A stretch of DNA of 64,000 nt from Saccharum officinarum (lineage: Eukaryota > Streptophyta > Magnoliopsida > Poales > Poaceae), in the NCBI GenBank assembly GCA_020631735.1, contig CM036221.1, positions 16,721,381 through 16,785,380 of the forward strand, read 5' to 3'. The notes below the pieces were generated by a model that did not search any database, was not told the DNA's origin, and was given only the letters and a program-made list of their open reading frames with translations. This document shows, one piece after another, positions 42,882 to 54,719 of the stretch (its first letter is position 1; every line of letters begins with the position of its first letter). A program made the position numbers and the translations under genes.

Positions 42882-45499
42882 GTAATCCGGGGAGTAACCA
42901 TGTGTGTAGCAAACAGGCAGTATAAGCTTAACTTGATAGTTATGCCAGGGTTAGTTCTGGATGTAATCCTGGGAATGAACTGGATGAGTAAGATGGGAGT
43001 AGTAATTAATGTTGGAGGAAGGAACATTTCTCTCAAGGAACCTGTTGGAGAAGGTACATTTCAAGTGACTTTACCTTGGAGAATAGAGCTGGCCAGTACA
43101 ACTTGTGCAGTCCAAACTACACTTATCGCTAAGATCCCAGTAGTGTGCGAGTTTCCGGACATGTTTCCAGATGAGTTACCTGGTCTTCCACTGGACCGAG
43201 AGGTTGAGTTCGCCATTGAGTTAATCCCTGGAACACCACCAATCTCAAGAATGCCGTATCAGATGCCTCCAAATGAATTAGCCGAGTTGAAGAAGCAACT
43301 CAATGATCTGTTGGCTAAGGGTTTGATTCGTCCTAGTTCCTCAGAAGGGGGATGTCCCGCACTATTCGTGAAGAAGAAGAAGGATAACTCCTTATGGATG
43401 TGCGTGGACTACCGGCCACTGAATGCGGTGACAATTAAAAACAAGTATCCTTTACCTCGGATTGATATCTTGTTTGATCAATTGTCCAAAGCCAAAGTGT
43501 TCTCCAAGATAGATTTGAGATCAGGGTACCTTCAGATCAAGATTAGACCACAAGATATCCCCAAAACTGCGTTCTCCACCAGATATGGTTTGTACGAGTA
43601 TCTTGTTATGTCATTTGGTTTAACAAATGCTCCTGCATACTTTATGTATCTGATGAATTCGGTCTTTATGCCAGAATTGGATCAATTTGTGATTGTGTTC
43701 ATTGATGACATTTTGATATACTCTGCGAACGAACAAGATCATGCCGAGCACCTAAGAATTGTCTTAACTAGACTCAGAGATCACCGATTGTATGCTAAGT
43801 TTAGTAAATGTGAGTTCTGGCTGAAGACAGTTCCTTTTCTTGGTCATGTGTTATCTGAGCATGGAATTTCAGTGGACCCTAGTAAAATACAAGAGGTTAT
43901 GGACTAGAAGGCACCCAGTACAGTTCATGAGGTTCGAAGTTTTCTCGGGTTAGCCGGGTACTATCGCCGATTTATCTCGGACTTCTCAAAGATTGCCAAG
44001 CCAATGACAAGTTTGCTACAAAAGGACCATAAGTTCACTTGGATAGAGGAGTGTGAGGCAGCTTTCTGCACCTTGTGAAAATTGCTAACCACTGCTCCTG
44101 TTCTGGCACAACCAGACATAGAGAAGCCATTTGATGTGTTTTGCGATGCATCAAATAATGGTTTAGGATGTGTCCTGATGCAGGATGGAAGAGTTATTGC
44201 GTATGCCTCACGTCAGTTGAAGAAGCATGAGGTTAACTATCCTACACACGATTTAGAGCTTGCAGCTGTTGTGCATGCTCTAAAGATTTGGAGACACTAC
44301 TTGCTCGGAAATGTGTGCAATATCTTTACAGATCATAAGAGTCTAAAGTACATATTTACTTAGTTTGAGTTGAATATGCGATAAAGAAGATGGTTAGAGT
44401 TGATAAAGGATTATAATCTGAATGTGCACTATCATCCGGGAAAGGCAAATGTAGTAGCGGATGCCTTAAGTAGGAAGTCACATTCTCTTGCTGTGCAACC
44501 ATTGTTTGAGGATGGTTTCAATTTGTTACATCCTGCGGTATTGCTTAATGTCCAGGTCAGCTGTACCTTAGAGAGCAAGATCATTGAGGGTCAGAAAACA
44601 GATAAGGGAATATTCTATATCAAGGAGAAAATGGAGAAAGAACCAACTAAGCAATTTAGGGTGGATGAACAAGGAGTGTTATGGTTTAAGGACCGTTTGG
44701 TTGTACCAAAGGATCAAGAACTCAAGAACAAATTGATGGATGAAGCTCTTCACTCTAAATTGTCTATCCATCCTGGAAGTAACAAAATGTACCAAGAATT
44801 GAGACCTCATTATTGGTGGACAAAAATGAAGAAGGAGATTGCAGCTTATGTTGCTTGTTGCGACATGTGTTGTAGAGTGAAAGCTCTTCACCTGAGACCC
44901 GCAGGAATGTTGCAACCTTTGTCAATACCAGATTGGAAATGGGATGATATAAGTATGGATTTTATCACCGGATTCCCTACCACACCAAAAGGGACTGATT
45001 CGATTTGGGTAATTGTGGATCGCCTTACCAAATCAGCTCATTTTCTGCCAGTCAAAACAACATTTCGACCACCTCAGTATGCTGAGAAGTACATTGCAGA
45101 AATTGTCCGCTTACATGGTATACCAAAGACTATCATGTCGGACCATGGGTCACAATTTACCGCTCATTTTTGGGAGCATCTTCATAAAGGTTTGGGTACT
45201 AGCTTGATTCGTAGTACAGCTTACCACCCACAGACAGATGGGCAGACAGAGAGAGTTAATGCTGTTCTTGAAGATATGCTTAGAGCTTATGTGTTGTCGT
45301 CTAAGGGTTCATGGGAATCATGGTTACCTTTGGTAGAGTTCGCTTACAACAATAGCTACCAAGAGAGTGTAAAGATGGCTCCATTTGAAGCATTGTATGG
45401 CAGGAAATGTAGGACACCATTGAATTGGGTCAAGCCGGAGAAAGAAAGTTTTACGGCGTCGATTTTGTTGACAATGCTGAGAAAAAGGTCCATATTATC
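42882..45499 (+). pseudogene. T3 pol: protease end, RT, RNase H, integrase (truncated)
   Basis: RT shows [32 protein letters not shown] and the YxDD-equivalent FIDDILIY (about 43700). RNase H shows [16 protein letters not shown] and [10 protein letters not shown]. Integrase shows an HHCC-type finger region (HPGSNKMYQELRPHYWW, CCDMCC), DFITGFP, SDHGSQFTAHFW and HPQTDGQTERVN, the last three holding the DDE residues. Stops: TAG 43905 (Trp expected), TGA about 44076, TAG 44361, TAA 44383. A shift lies near 45440. The frame is cut at 45500 by the T4 LTR, so the integrase C-terminus and any chromodomain are missing. Confidence 0.88.
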
Positions 45500-46593
45500 T
45501 GTCGGTACCAACAGTACGGGGGTACCCACACCTATCGCCAAAACACTAACATAACCGAAACCACAACGAAAGATAGCCCGCTCGACGGGGCCTCGACCGC
45601 ACCCCGGCTCCGACTCGTACGAGGCCCGCTCGACGGGGCGCCTCGACCGCGCCCCGGCTCCGACTCGTACGAGGCCCGCTCGACGGGGCGCCTCGACCGC
45701 GCCCCGGCTCCGACTCGTACGAGGCCCGCTCGACGGGGCGCCTCGACCGCGCCCCGGCTCTGACTCGTACGAGGCCCGCTCGACGGGGCGCCTCGACCGC
45801 GCCCCGGCTCCTCGACACCCTTTCTTTACCTACCAGGACAAAAGCCATAGCATTCAATGCGGTTACCTACTACCACCGACCGGCATGGCAACGGCATGGG
45901 TCAACGCGGGAACAATACCCACGTCAAGTCTCACTGTTTTACCGCCCATCCCGTGATGGGAGGTGAAAGCCGTCACTGTATCCACCTTACCGCGCACTAT
46001 TCACCATCAATCACCCTCGAGGGAGGATAAGATAAGGCCCGTCCCCGTGATACCAGAGATTCGGCCTTATCCATCCGACCTCGACCCGGCCTCGACCCGG
46101 CCCCAACGCTCGACTTAGCACGAAGGACGGTATGGCATGGCGTTCTGGGTCATTTCACCCTCTTGTCCCGCACCATGTCAGGGTACCTAGGGATGGCCGG
46201 CCATCCCGAAGCCACGTCGCTACAGTCAACTCAACAGGAATCGACGAAGCATCGCCTCAAGGCTCCCCTCGACTTGGCCTCCTCTCGCCCTATAAAAGGA
46301 CAGGCCAGGGCGACGAATAGGGGGGCGAAGCATCACGGAAAAAACGTGAAGCAACCATCTTTCTCCTTTTTCTCTTTGAGACTTGGGCTCGACACCCTCT
46401 CTCGCCTGCTTGTAACCCCTACACGAGCACCTCGGTGCAAGGAAATACAAACCTCTCTTCCCCGCTGGACGTAGGGCCTTCTTTTGCCCGAACCAGGATA
46501 AACCCCCATGTGTTCTCCTTGCATCACCATCCAGGAAAGAGTCACGCAGCATTTACTCGTTGGTTTAGGACCCCCTTGGTCCGAACACCGACA
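45500..46593 (+). repeat. 5' LTR of T4
   Basis: It starts TGTCGGTACC and ends GAACACCGACA, giving inverted TGTCGG/CCGACA termini. A TATA box CCTATAAAAGG at about 46289 precedes a transcribed region that includes AAGGAAATACAAACC. Downstream, GTTGGCGTGCCAGGTAGGGG (46594 on) is a primer-site-like junction; the tRNA was not identified. Confidence 0.85.
45576..45812 (+). repeat. 50-bp tandem repeat in the T4 LTR (about 4.8 copies)
   Basis: Units start at 45576 (48 bp, missing two bases), 45624, 45674, 45724 and 45774 (partial). Each carries GCCCGCTCGACGGGGCGCC and CGACTCGTACGAG. The interior units are nearly identical. The GC-rich ORFs here are artefacts of the repeat. It lies in U3, upstream of the TATA box. 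Confidence 0.95.
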
Positions 46594-46654
46594 GTTGGCG
46601 TGCCAGGTAGGGGAGCGCTGCGTGCAAACGTCGCTTTCTCACCGTTCTTCCTAG

Positions 46655-48980
46655 ATGGCTAACCCCGAATGCCCAATCCTGTTGGGTACGGTGATCTGGT
46701 TTGGGAGTTTGGAGTTCATGTCGCTCGGCTCTGGCTACGACATGGTCCTACTCCCACCCAGGCACCCAACCGACGAAGATTACGAGCTCTCCCAGCCCGG
46801 GGGAGCAGTCAACCGGCACCGTCGCTCCAGGCGGTCGCGGGCCGCCCGGCGACGGCGAGCCCGGTACAACCACCGTCTCCACCTGACGGAGGGCGATGGG
46901 ACCCCTCGGTCCGGCACCCCCCAGCTAGGCGCCAACCTAGATCTCCTTTTGGAAGATTTGGGAAGGACGAGCCTGACTGAGGGTGACGTGCCGACGAAGA
47001 ATCCCGCCGCTCCCCCGTCCGGTGAGACACCACTGTCCGTAGCATCTATTTCGCCACGGGCAGCGACATCCCCATCACCATTCCTGTTTGGACTAGACTC
47101 GGTCGCCCGGGTGTATGCATCCTCCGTGAGCACTCGCATGAGCGCTTATGAGGAACTCCCCGGGCACCATCTACGCTCCACTCTGGACCTCGTTGCGTCC
47201 ACGCCGGCTTCTGATTATCGGGACTCTACGGAGACACCGGAAACAGAACCTCGTGTGACTGCTTCTCCACATCACCACCTCGGTGATGGTTGGCAATGGC
47301 CACACATTCCCCCATCATATTACTACTTTGGCGCACCTGACTCCGACTCGGCTGACGACACCTATGATCCGACTCGTGAGTGCTTCAACATCGACGTTGA
47401 AAGCACCTCGGAATCAGAGGACGAAGAGCCGGTCGAAGAAAGGCACACGCCCCCTCATGTCGAGCTTCCTGCCGAGCGAAACGAGCCTCGGTTCCTTGCG
47501 GGTCAAGGAGCGCAGCTCGAACGGATTCGCGAGTTGCAGGGCCAGCTTGACGAGGAACGCGAAAACCTGGATCTTCTCCAGCAAACCCTCGACCATGAGC
47601 GTGCGAAACATGCATTTGGCGGGAGAGCTCGTGAGAGGGCTCGCGACGTCAATCGTCGCATCGACGAGGACCGGGCGGTCGACCCCCCGGTTTTCGCTCG
47701 AGCCAGCCAGAACGTTGTCGCCGCCGCCATGCTCCTACGCAACATGCCCGAGCCGTCAAACCCTGACGCCCGTCGGGCTCGAGACGAAATCCGAGGACTC
47801 CTCGAGACTGCCGCCATGCAGCAGGCCGAGAGCTCTGCCTCGAGGCGGCGCGAAGCAGCCTCGGAGCGGACCCTCGAGCCTTCCCGACAGGAGAGAGAAG
47901 CCTCGGTTCATCCCGAGCCTACCCGGCGAAACCGGGTAGCACCTGCCCCTGAGCCCATCACCAACGACCCCGAGCCTCGAGACACCCGTGGCAACATCGT
48001 CGAGCGTCGCACACGCAAACACGGTGACGGTGTGGCTCGAGGCTACCACGTCCACAGGGGCGGACGCTACGACAGCTCGGAAGATCGTAGCCCTTCACCC
48101 GAACCCCTGGGTCCTCGGGTGTTCAGTAAGGCTATCCGTGCGTCGGTGCCCCCGGCTCGGTTCCGTCCCCCCACGACTCTCACCAAGTATAACGGCGAGA
48201 CCAAACCCGAACTTTGGCTCGCCGATTTCCGCTTGGCGTGTCAGTTGGGCGGGGCCACCGACGACCAGGTCCTCATTCGGCAACTCCCCTGTTCCTCTCC
48301 GACACCGCCCGAGCCTAGCTCGAGGATCTCCCACCTTGGCAAATCCACGACTGGGACGATCTCGTGAGGGTGTTCGAGGAAATTTCAAGGGGACCTACGT
48401 GCGCCCCGGCAACTCGTGGGACCTCCGGAGCTGTAAGCAAAGACCAGATGAGTCCCTCCAGGACTACATCCGGCGCTTCTCCCGGCAGCGTACCGAGCTC
48501 CCCAACATCACCGACTCCGACGTGATTACGGCCTTCCTATCTGGTACCACCTGTAAGGAGTTGGTCCAGGAGTTGGGCCGTAACACCCCGCTCACTGCCA
48601 ACGGATTGATGGACATCGTCACCAAGTTCGCCGCCGGCGAGGAGGCGGTTGGCGCCATCTTTGGCGGTGAGCCGGCAAGGGGGGAGCAGAAGGTCGACGA
48701 CCCCGCGAGTTCCACCCGAGGCCCCAAGAGAAACAACCGCAAGAAGAAGAAAGGCCAGCAGGGCAAGCTCGAGGCCCCGGCCGACGAGCTCGTCGCTGCT
48801 ACCGACGAGCACAAGAAACCTCGAGGCCCCCCGGCGGGGGCGTCTTCGACAAAATGCTCAAAGTGCCGTGTCCCTACCACAAGGGACTCACTAACCATAA
48901 CCTCGAGGATTGTCACATGCTGCGCAGGTACTTCGGGGTGCCGGCGCCAAGAAGGACGACAAGGAGGAGGACCCTAAGGG
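46655..48980 (+). pseudogene. T4 gag (frameshifted)
   Basis: The ATG at 46655 (MANPECPILLGTVIW) opens 570 codons, including a long coiled-coil region (LERIRELQGQLDEERENLDL at about 47515), an Arg/Glu-rich part, and capsid text (FRPPTTLTKYNGETKPELWL at about 48160). One C appears to be lost in the C run near 48290, so the rest (GTYVRPGNSWDLRSCKQRPD, LQDYIRRFSRQRTELPNITD) continues in another frame to about 48840. A third frame holds PCPYHKGLTNHNLEDCHMLR (about 48868), a C-terminal CCHC-like motif of Tat gag proteins. Confidence 0.78.
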
Positions 48981-49804
48981 TGGCGACAAGGACGGGGAAT
49001 TTCCCGAGATCCGCGACTGCTACATGATCTACGGAGGCCCTCGACCTGCCTCTCTGCGCGCCAGCGCAAGCGAGAACGGCGCGAGGTCTTCTCCGTACAA
49101 TCGGCAGTACCCCGTTTCCTTGAATGGTCTGCGGTGGCCATCACTTTCGACCGTGATGACCACCCAGACTACGTCCCCAACCGGGGGTCTATCCACTCGT
49201 TGTTGACCCCGTCATCGCAAACACACGCCTCACCAAGGTCCTCATGGACGGCGGAAGCAGCCTCAACATCATCTACTCTCAGACCCTCGACCTCTTGGGG
49301 GTCGATAGAGCGCGCCTCTAGCCTAGCGTCGGGGCTTCCACGGAGTCGTGCCGGGAAAACGGGCGGAACCCCTCGGGCGGGTCGATCTGCCTGTTTGCTT
49401 TGGCACACCGGCCAACTTCCGAAAGGAAACTCTCACTTTCGAAGTGGTCGGATTCCGTGGAACGTACCACGCTATCCTGGGGCCCCATGCTACGCCAAGT
49501 TCATGGCGAGCCCGAACTACACCTACCTCAAGCTCAAAATGCCTGGCCCAAATGGTGTCATCACTGTAGGGCCCTCGTTTGAACATGCCTATGAGTGCGA
49601 CGTCGAGTGCGTCGAGCACGGCGAGGCTGTTTTTGGGTCAGCGATCTTGGCCGCAGACCTCGACGGTCTAGCCAATGCGATCCCCGACCCAAAACGCCAT
49701 GCCGGCAGCTTCGAGCCCGCCGAAGACGTCAAGCTCGTACCCCTCGACCCCCTGATCCCAAGGGGAGGACGCTGAACGTCAGCGCCACCCTCGATCCTAA
49801 ATAG
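48981..49804 (+). pseudogene. T4 protease region (multiple frames)
   Basis: A retroviral-type aspartic protease motif (LMDGGSSLNIIYSQTLDLLG, about 49241-49300) is readable, with upstream AITFDRDDHPDYVPNRG. Text downstream (LKMPGPNGVITV, SFEHAYECDVECVEHGEAVF) leads towards RT. At least two shifts are present, and TAG at 49802 separates it from the RT frame where Gln is likely. Confidence 0.68.
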
Positions 49805-49810
49805 GAAGCA

Positions 49811-51220
49811 GTGCTCGTCGACTTTCTCCGCGCGAACGTCGACATCTTTGCGTGGAGTCCCTCGGATATGCCGGGCATACCCAGGGAAGTCGCCGAGCAC
49901 GCCTTGGAGATCCAGGCCGGATCCAAACCGGTGAAGCAACGCCTGCGCTTCGATGAGGAGAAGCGCAGGGTCATCGGCGAGGAGATACACAAACTGTTGG
50001 AGGCCGGGTTCATCAAGGAGGTTCATCATCCCGAGTGGCTAGCTAATCCTGTATTAGTTAGAAAAAAGAGTGGGAAATGGAGGATGTGCGTAGACTATAC
50101 TGGTTTAAATAAAGCATGTACGAAAGTTCCCTTCCCTTTGCCACGCATTGATCAAATCGTTGATTCCACCGCGGGATGTGAAACTCTCTCATTCTTAGAT
50201 GCATATTCTGGCTACCACCAGATCAAAATGAAGGAGTCCGACCAACTCGCGACTTCATTCATCGCCCCATTCGGCATGTATTGCTACGTTACGATGCCCT
50301 TCGGTCTCCGGAACGCAGGGGCAACGTACCAGCGATGCATGCAACATGTTTTCGGGGAGCACATTGGGTCGACCGTCGAGGCTTACGTCGACGACATCGT
50401 GGTCAAAACCCAACATGCCGGCGATCTGGTCAGCGACCTCGACGTTGCATTCAAGTGCCTCAGGGCAAAAAACATCAAACTCAATCCAGAGAAATGTGTC
50501 TTCGGCGTCCCACGAGGTATGCTTTTAGGGTTTATCGTATCTAAACGTGGCATCGAGGCCAACCCTGAAAAAATCTCTGCAATCACCAAGATGGGCCCCA
50601 TCCGAGATCTCAAAGGCGTGCAGAGGGTCACAGGTTGCTTGGCGGCACTCAGCCGTTTCATTTCGCGCCTCGGCGAAAAAGCACTCCCTCTGTACCGTCT
50701 TTTGAGGAAATCGGACCATTTTTCCTGGAACCTCGAGGCTGAGGAGGCTCTCACGAAACTGAAAGCCACCCTCTCTAGTTCACCGATCCTCGTCCCTCCA
50801 ACCCCGGGGGAACCACTCCTACTCTATGTCGCCGCGACATCACAAGTAGTCAGTACCGCCCTGGTTGTCGAACGGGCCGAGGAGGCACACACCTTGCTCG
50901 TCCAAAGGCCGGTCTATTTCGTTAGCGAGGTGCTCTCAGACACAAAGTGTCGATACCCACAGATCCAGAAACTGCTGTATGCTGTCATCTTAACACGGCG
51001 CAAGCTCCGACACTACTTCGAGGGTCACCCGGTTACTGTGGTTTCTTCTTTCCCCTTGGGAGAGATAGCCCAGAACCGGGAAGCCTCGGGTAGGGTTGCC
51101 AAATGGGCGGTCGAGCTCATGGGCGAGGCATTGTCCTATGCGCCGCGAAAAGCTATCAAGTCACAGGTATTAGCAGATTTTCTGGCCGAGTGGACTGACA
51201 CACAACTCCCTCCTCCATAG
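49811..51220 (+). pseudogene. T4 reverse transcriptase and first RNase H
   Basis: 469 open codons. RT carries [47 protein letters not shown] and the catalytic AYVDDIVVK (about 50380). The connection and RNase H region follow ([40 protein letters not shown]). It ends at TAG 51218-51220, likely a former CAG in the polyprotein. The RT itself shows no break. Confidence 0.87.
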
Positions 51221-53039
51221 CTCCAAGCAGAGCTGTGGACCATGTACTTCGATGGGTCATTGACGAAAACGGGAGCAGGCGCGGGCTTGCTCTTCGTCTC
51301 ACCCCTCGGGGTTCACATGCGCTACGTCGTCCGCTTCATTTCCCTGCGTCTAACAACGTCGCCGAATACGAGGCACTCGTCACGGGGTTGAGAATCGCCA
51401 TCGAGCTCGGGGTCCGACACCTCGACGTCCGAGGCGACTCTCAACTCGTGATCGATCAGGTCATGAAGAGCTCGAGCTGCCGTAACCCCAAGATGGAGGC
51501 CTACTGCCAAGAAGTACGGCGCCTCGAGGACAAGTTTCACGGCCTCGAGCTCAACCACATCGCACGCAGGTATAATGAGGCCGCTGATGAACTGGCAAAA
51601 ATCGCGTCCGGTCGAGCCACGGTTCCACCGGACGTCTTCGCGAAAGATCTTCAGCATCCATCCGTCGACCTCAGGCCAGACGGGGGGGGGGTCAACGGGG
51701 CGTCGATCGACCTTCCACCTGAGGCAGAAGCCCCCTCGACCGGGGCTGAAGCCATGCAGGTGGAAGGCTCGACGCCACCGTCTGACCTCGAGCCTGATTG
51801 GCGCGTCCCGTACCTCGACTACCTCATCCAAGGGGACCTCCCCTCGGATAGGACTGAGGCTCGACGGATCGCACGCCGGGCCAAAACTTTTGTGATCATG
51901 GGCGACAGCAGGGAGCTCTACCGTCGTAGCCCTACCGGTATCCTCCAACGTTGCATCACAAAAGAGCAAGGCAGAAATCTGCTCGGCGATCTTCACTCGG
52001 GGGCTTGCGGTCACCACGTTGCGCCTCGAACCCTCGTCGGAAACGCCTTTCAACAAGGATTCTATTGGCCGACCGCGGTCTCCGACGCTGTCAAGCTAGT
52101 ACGCTCCTGCGAGGGTTGTCAGTACTATGCGAGATAGATTCATCTTCCGGCCCATGCCCTACAAACTATCCCCATCACATGGCCGTTCGCCGTTTGGGGG
52201 CTCGACCTTGTCGGACCACTAAAAAGGACGACCGGCGGCTTCACCCACTTGCTCGTCGCGATCGACAAATTCTCCAAGTGGATCGAGGCCCGCCCTATCA
52301 CCAGCATCAGGTCCGAACAAGCTGTACTCTTCTTCACTAACATTGTTCATCGCTTCGGGGTCCCCAACTGTATCATCACAGACAATGGCACCCAGTTCAC
52401 TGGCAAAAAGTTTTTGGATTTCTGCGACAACCACCACATCCGTGTGCTCTGGTCGGCCGTGGCTCATCCAAAAACAAACGGGCAAGTGGAACGTGCCAAC
52501 GGCATGGTTCTACAATGCCTGAAGCCCAGAATCTTTAATAAACTAAACAAACATGGAAAAAAAATGGGCCGCCGAGCTACCCTCGGTCCTGTGGAGCCTA
52601 AGAACAACGCCGAGTCGAGCCACGGGGTTCACTCCGTTCTTCTTAGTCTACGGGTCTGAGGCTATGCTACCAACCGATATAGAATACGGATCCCCGAGGT
52701 TGAAGGCATACAATGAAAGACACAACGACGCCACAAGACAGGACGCCCTCGACCAGCTCGAGGAAGCCCGAGATGTGGCTCTGTTGCATTCTGCCAGGTA
52801 CCAGCAGGGTCTCCGACGCTACCACGACAGATACGTCCGCAAGCGTGACCTCAACGTTGGTGACTTGGTGCTACGGCGGAACCAGAACACCAAGGGACGG
52901 CACAAGCTCACACCACCATGGGAAGGGCGTACATCGTCGCAGAAGTACTAAAGCCGGGCACCTACAAGCTATCCAACGAGAAGGGCGAAATCCTCACCAA
53001 CGCTTGGAACATTGAACAGCTACGTCGCTTCTTTCCTTA
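51221..53039 (+). pseudogene. T4 second (archaeal-type) RNase H and integrase
   Basis: The additional RNase H reads LWTMYFDGSLTKTGAGAGLL (about 51233), shifts frame near 51335, then continues HFPASNNVAEYEALVTGL and LDVRGDSQLVIDQV. Integrase follows with the HHCC finger (DLHSGACGHHV, SCEGCQYY), TAG at 52135, then GLDLVGPLKRTTGGFTHLLV, ITDNGTQFTGKKFLDF and HPKTNGQVERANGM, which hold the DDE residues. A shift at the A run near 52556 precedes WSLRTTPSRATGFTPFFLVY. Another shift near 52918 precedes the final NAWNIEQLRRFFP and TAA at 53037. Confidence 0.85.
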
Positions 53040-53224
53040 AAAAAAGCCTCGAGGCTCTGTATTTCCTTTTTCGTCAATAAAGAATACAGCGATGTTCAAA
53101 ATTTTTCGTTTCGTAATAAGGAAGGATCGACACTGCACTCCCAGAGTTGACCCTCCCTCGGGGGCTGCAAGGGGGAACCCCCGGTCCCCGAAAAAACTTA
53201 TGCTCTTTTTAAAATTTAAGACCG
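53040..53224 (+). other. T4 region after pol, cut by the assembly gap
   Basis: Non-coding in the 185 bp available. An AATAAAGAATAC motif (about 53078) follows the integrase stop. In Tat elements an additional ORF may follow here, but it is lost in the gap. Confidence 0.5.
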
Positions 53225-53324
53225 NNNNNNNNNNNNNNNNNNNNNNNNNNNNNNNNNNNNNNNNNNNNNNNNNNNNNNNNNNNNNNNNNNNNNNNNNNNN
53301 NNNNNNNNNNNNNNNNNNNNNNNN
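53225..53324. other. 100-N assembly gap
   Basis: Exactly 100 N, the conventional size for an unknown gap. The left side is retroelement T4; the right side is copy B of the 11-kb repeat. Confidence 0.99.
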
Positions 53325-53762
53325 GCGTAGAGTCGTCCTCAGTATTCCAATGAGAATCAGCATGTGCTGTAAAGGTTTATATGCGAATACGGTGAAAGAG
53401 ATATTTTTTATGGGTATATATAATGTACAATGTTTTGGAGCGTGGAGTGCTATATATTTTTAAGCACCATTCTAGTTGAGGTGCTTGATGATTTCGTACA
53501 ATGTGTGTCCTCAAGCCCAACTCACATCACTTATCTGCTCTCTAGATGGTCCACCGGTGCAATCCACAAATTTACACAAGTTTGTTCTCGGCGGAAATGT
53601 CGATTCAGCTGAAGTTACGAAAAACATATTGTACCTTTGGTCAGGATGGCAGAAAGGTAATTGTCAACGTATATAAAATCAAGTGGAAATCCCTCGGTGT
53701 GCCTCTACGCGTGCATGTCACGTGACTGGCGGCGGGATCTCCTACACCACCACCCAAAATCT

Positions 53763-54666
53763 TTTTTTTCAAAAGGCGGCAAAAGATTTTGCCATATTTT
53801 TATTAGACGGGAAAAAAGAAAAAACGGAAACAAAACATAATTACAATAGAAAAACACCGACTCCACTATCGCCTACCCCTCTGGCCACAAGGCCCAGAGA
53901 ACCCAACTCTGAACACCGCCTAGTAAACGCAACGCTGCGAATCCCCTTTGCAGGATAACAGCAAAAGGAACACCTGAAAGACAAACTACTACACCCAGAT
54001 ACAACACACGAAGATCAAGAACACTACTGCTGCGACTAAACCGCTTGCGCATTAGATCTCGTGGCCAACTGGTACTGCTCGGTGTCTTCCTTGCATAGAA
54101 ATGCCACTTGTCTCGGTTGCAGCGAGATGTTCTGAAAAGTTCTACAATTTCGGTCCTTCCGTATGTTCCACCAGTAATAGATTAAGATGCTATCAGAATC
54201 TTTCCTCTGCTTGCTTTCAATCTTTGAACGGCATATGCGCCAATAGTTGTGGAGCGAACCTTCCGTTCGCACAGTGTCAATGGTAGCAAGCCCAAAACAC
54301 TGCTTTAGTGTCTCCCAGACTTGCTTTGAAAAAACACAATCTTTACATAAGTGTGTTGGCGTTTTCGGATTACTTCCACAGAGCTTGCATATTGGATCAC
54401 GTGGCCATTGCTGCTTCATCAAGTTGTTCGCAGTTAGAATCAAGGCCCATGCAAAAATTTTGCATTTTTGTTCCGCCTTAGGTTTCCATATCAGCATCAT
54501 TTTCAGTTTACTAAAAGCCCCTTGAAATTATATTGCATATGCACTGTTAGTTGTGTATTCTCCATCATCTGTCCATCGGCAAACGATGCTATCCTCTGTA
54601 TTTTTTCCAACTGAATACGCTCGACGGCTTCCCAGAGCGTCACATGTTCTTGCAATTCCTTTACCG
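53763..54666 (-). mobile_element. 5'-truncated LINE, copy B
   Basis: Same insertion as 4735-5640. The right target duplication is intact (54667-54681); the left one has lost bases (ACCACCCAAAATCT). It includes the zf-RVT ORF at 54036-54500. Confidence 0.9.
54036..54500 (-). pseudogene. LINE ORF2 C-terminus (zf-RVT), copy B
   Basis: 154 codons, differing from copy A at a few residues (for example IFAWA for IFAWT). It is a truncated remnant, as in copy A. Confidence 0.85.
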
Positions 54667-54719
54667 ACCACCCACAAATCTAGAAGCACACAGAGATAAG
54701 ATAAGCCAAAATTAGATTC

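Larger units (their letters stand above)
35241..45499 (+). mobile_element. Tekay-like chromovirus (Ty3-gypsy) T3, 5' two-thirds
   Basis: A 4159-bp 5' LTR is followed by a TGGTATCAGAG primer site, an extra ORF with a histone H3-like N-terminus, then gag and pol (PR-RT-RH-INT). It is cut within integrase at 45500 by T4. The C-terminal chromodomain region and 3' LTR are not in the window. Lineage is inferred from the very long LTR, initiator-Met primer site and gag/pol motifs. Confidence 0.85.
45500..53224 (+). mobile_element. Tat-lineage Ty3-gypsy retrotransposon T4, 5' LTR to past pol
   Basis: A 1094-bp 5' LTR is followed by gag, protease, RT-RNase H, a second (archaeal-type) RNase H and integrase. 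The dual RNase H identifies the Tat lineage. The sequence runs into the N gap 185 bp after pol, so the 3' region and 3' LTR are lost. It is inserted in T3 integrase (left flank TTATC). Confidence 0.87.

Noticed and set aside
45425..45857. Arg/Ala/Pro-rich proteins on both strands
   Set aside because: They are translations of the 50-bp tandem repeat in the T4 LTR, whose unit is not a multiple of three, so the apparent repeat protein changes frame.
46655..48367. A host coiled-coil protein gene
   Set aside because: It lies directly after a TATA-bearing LTR and continues, after a frameshift, into recognisable Tat gag and pol.
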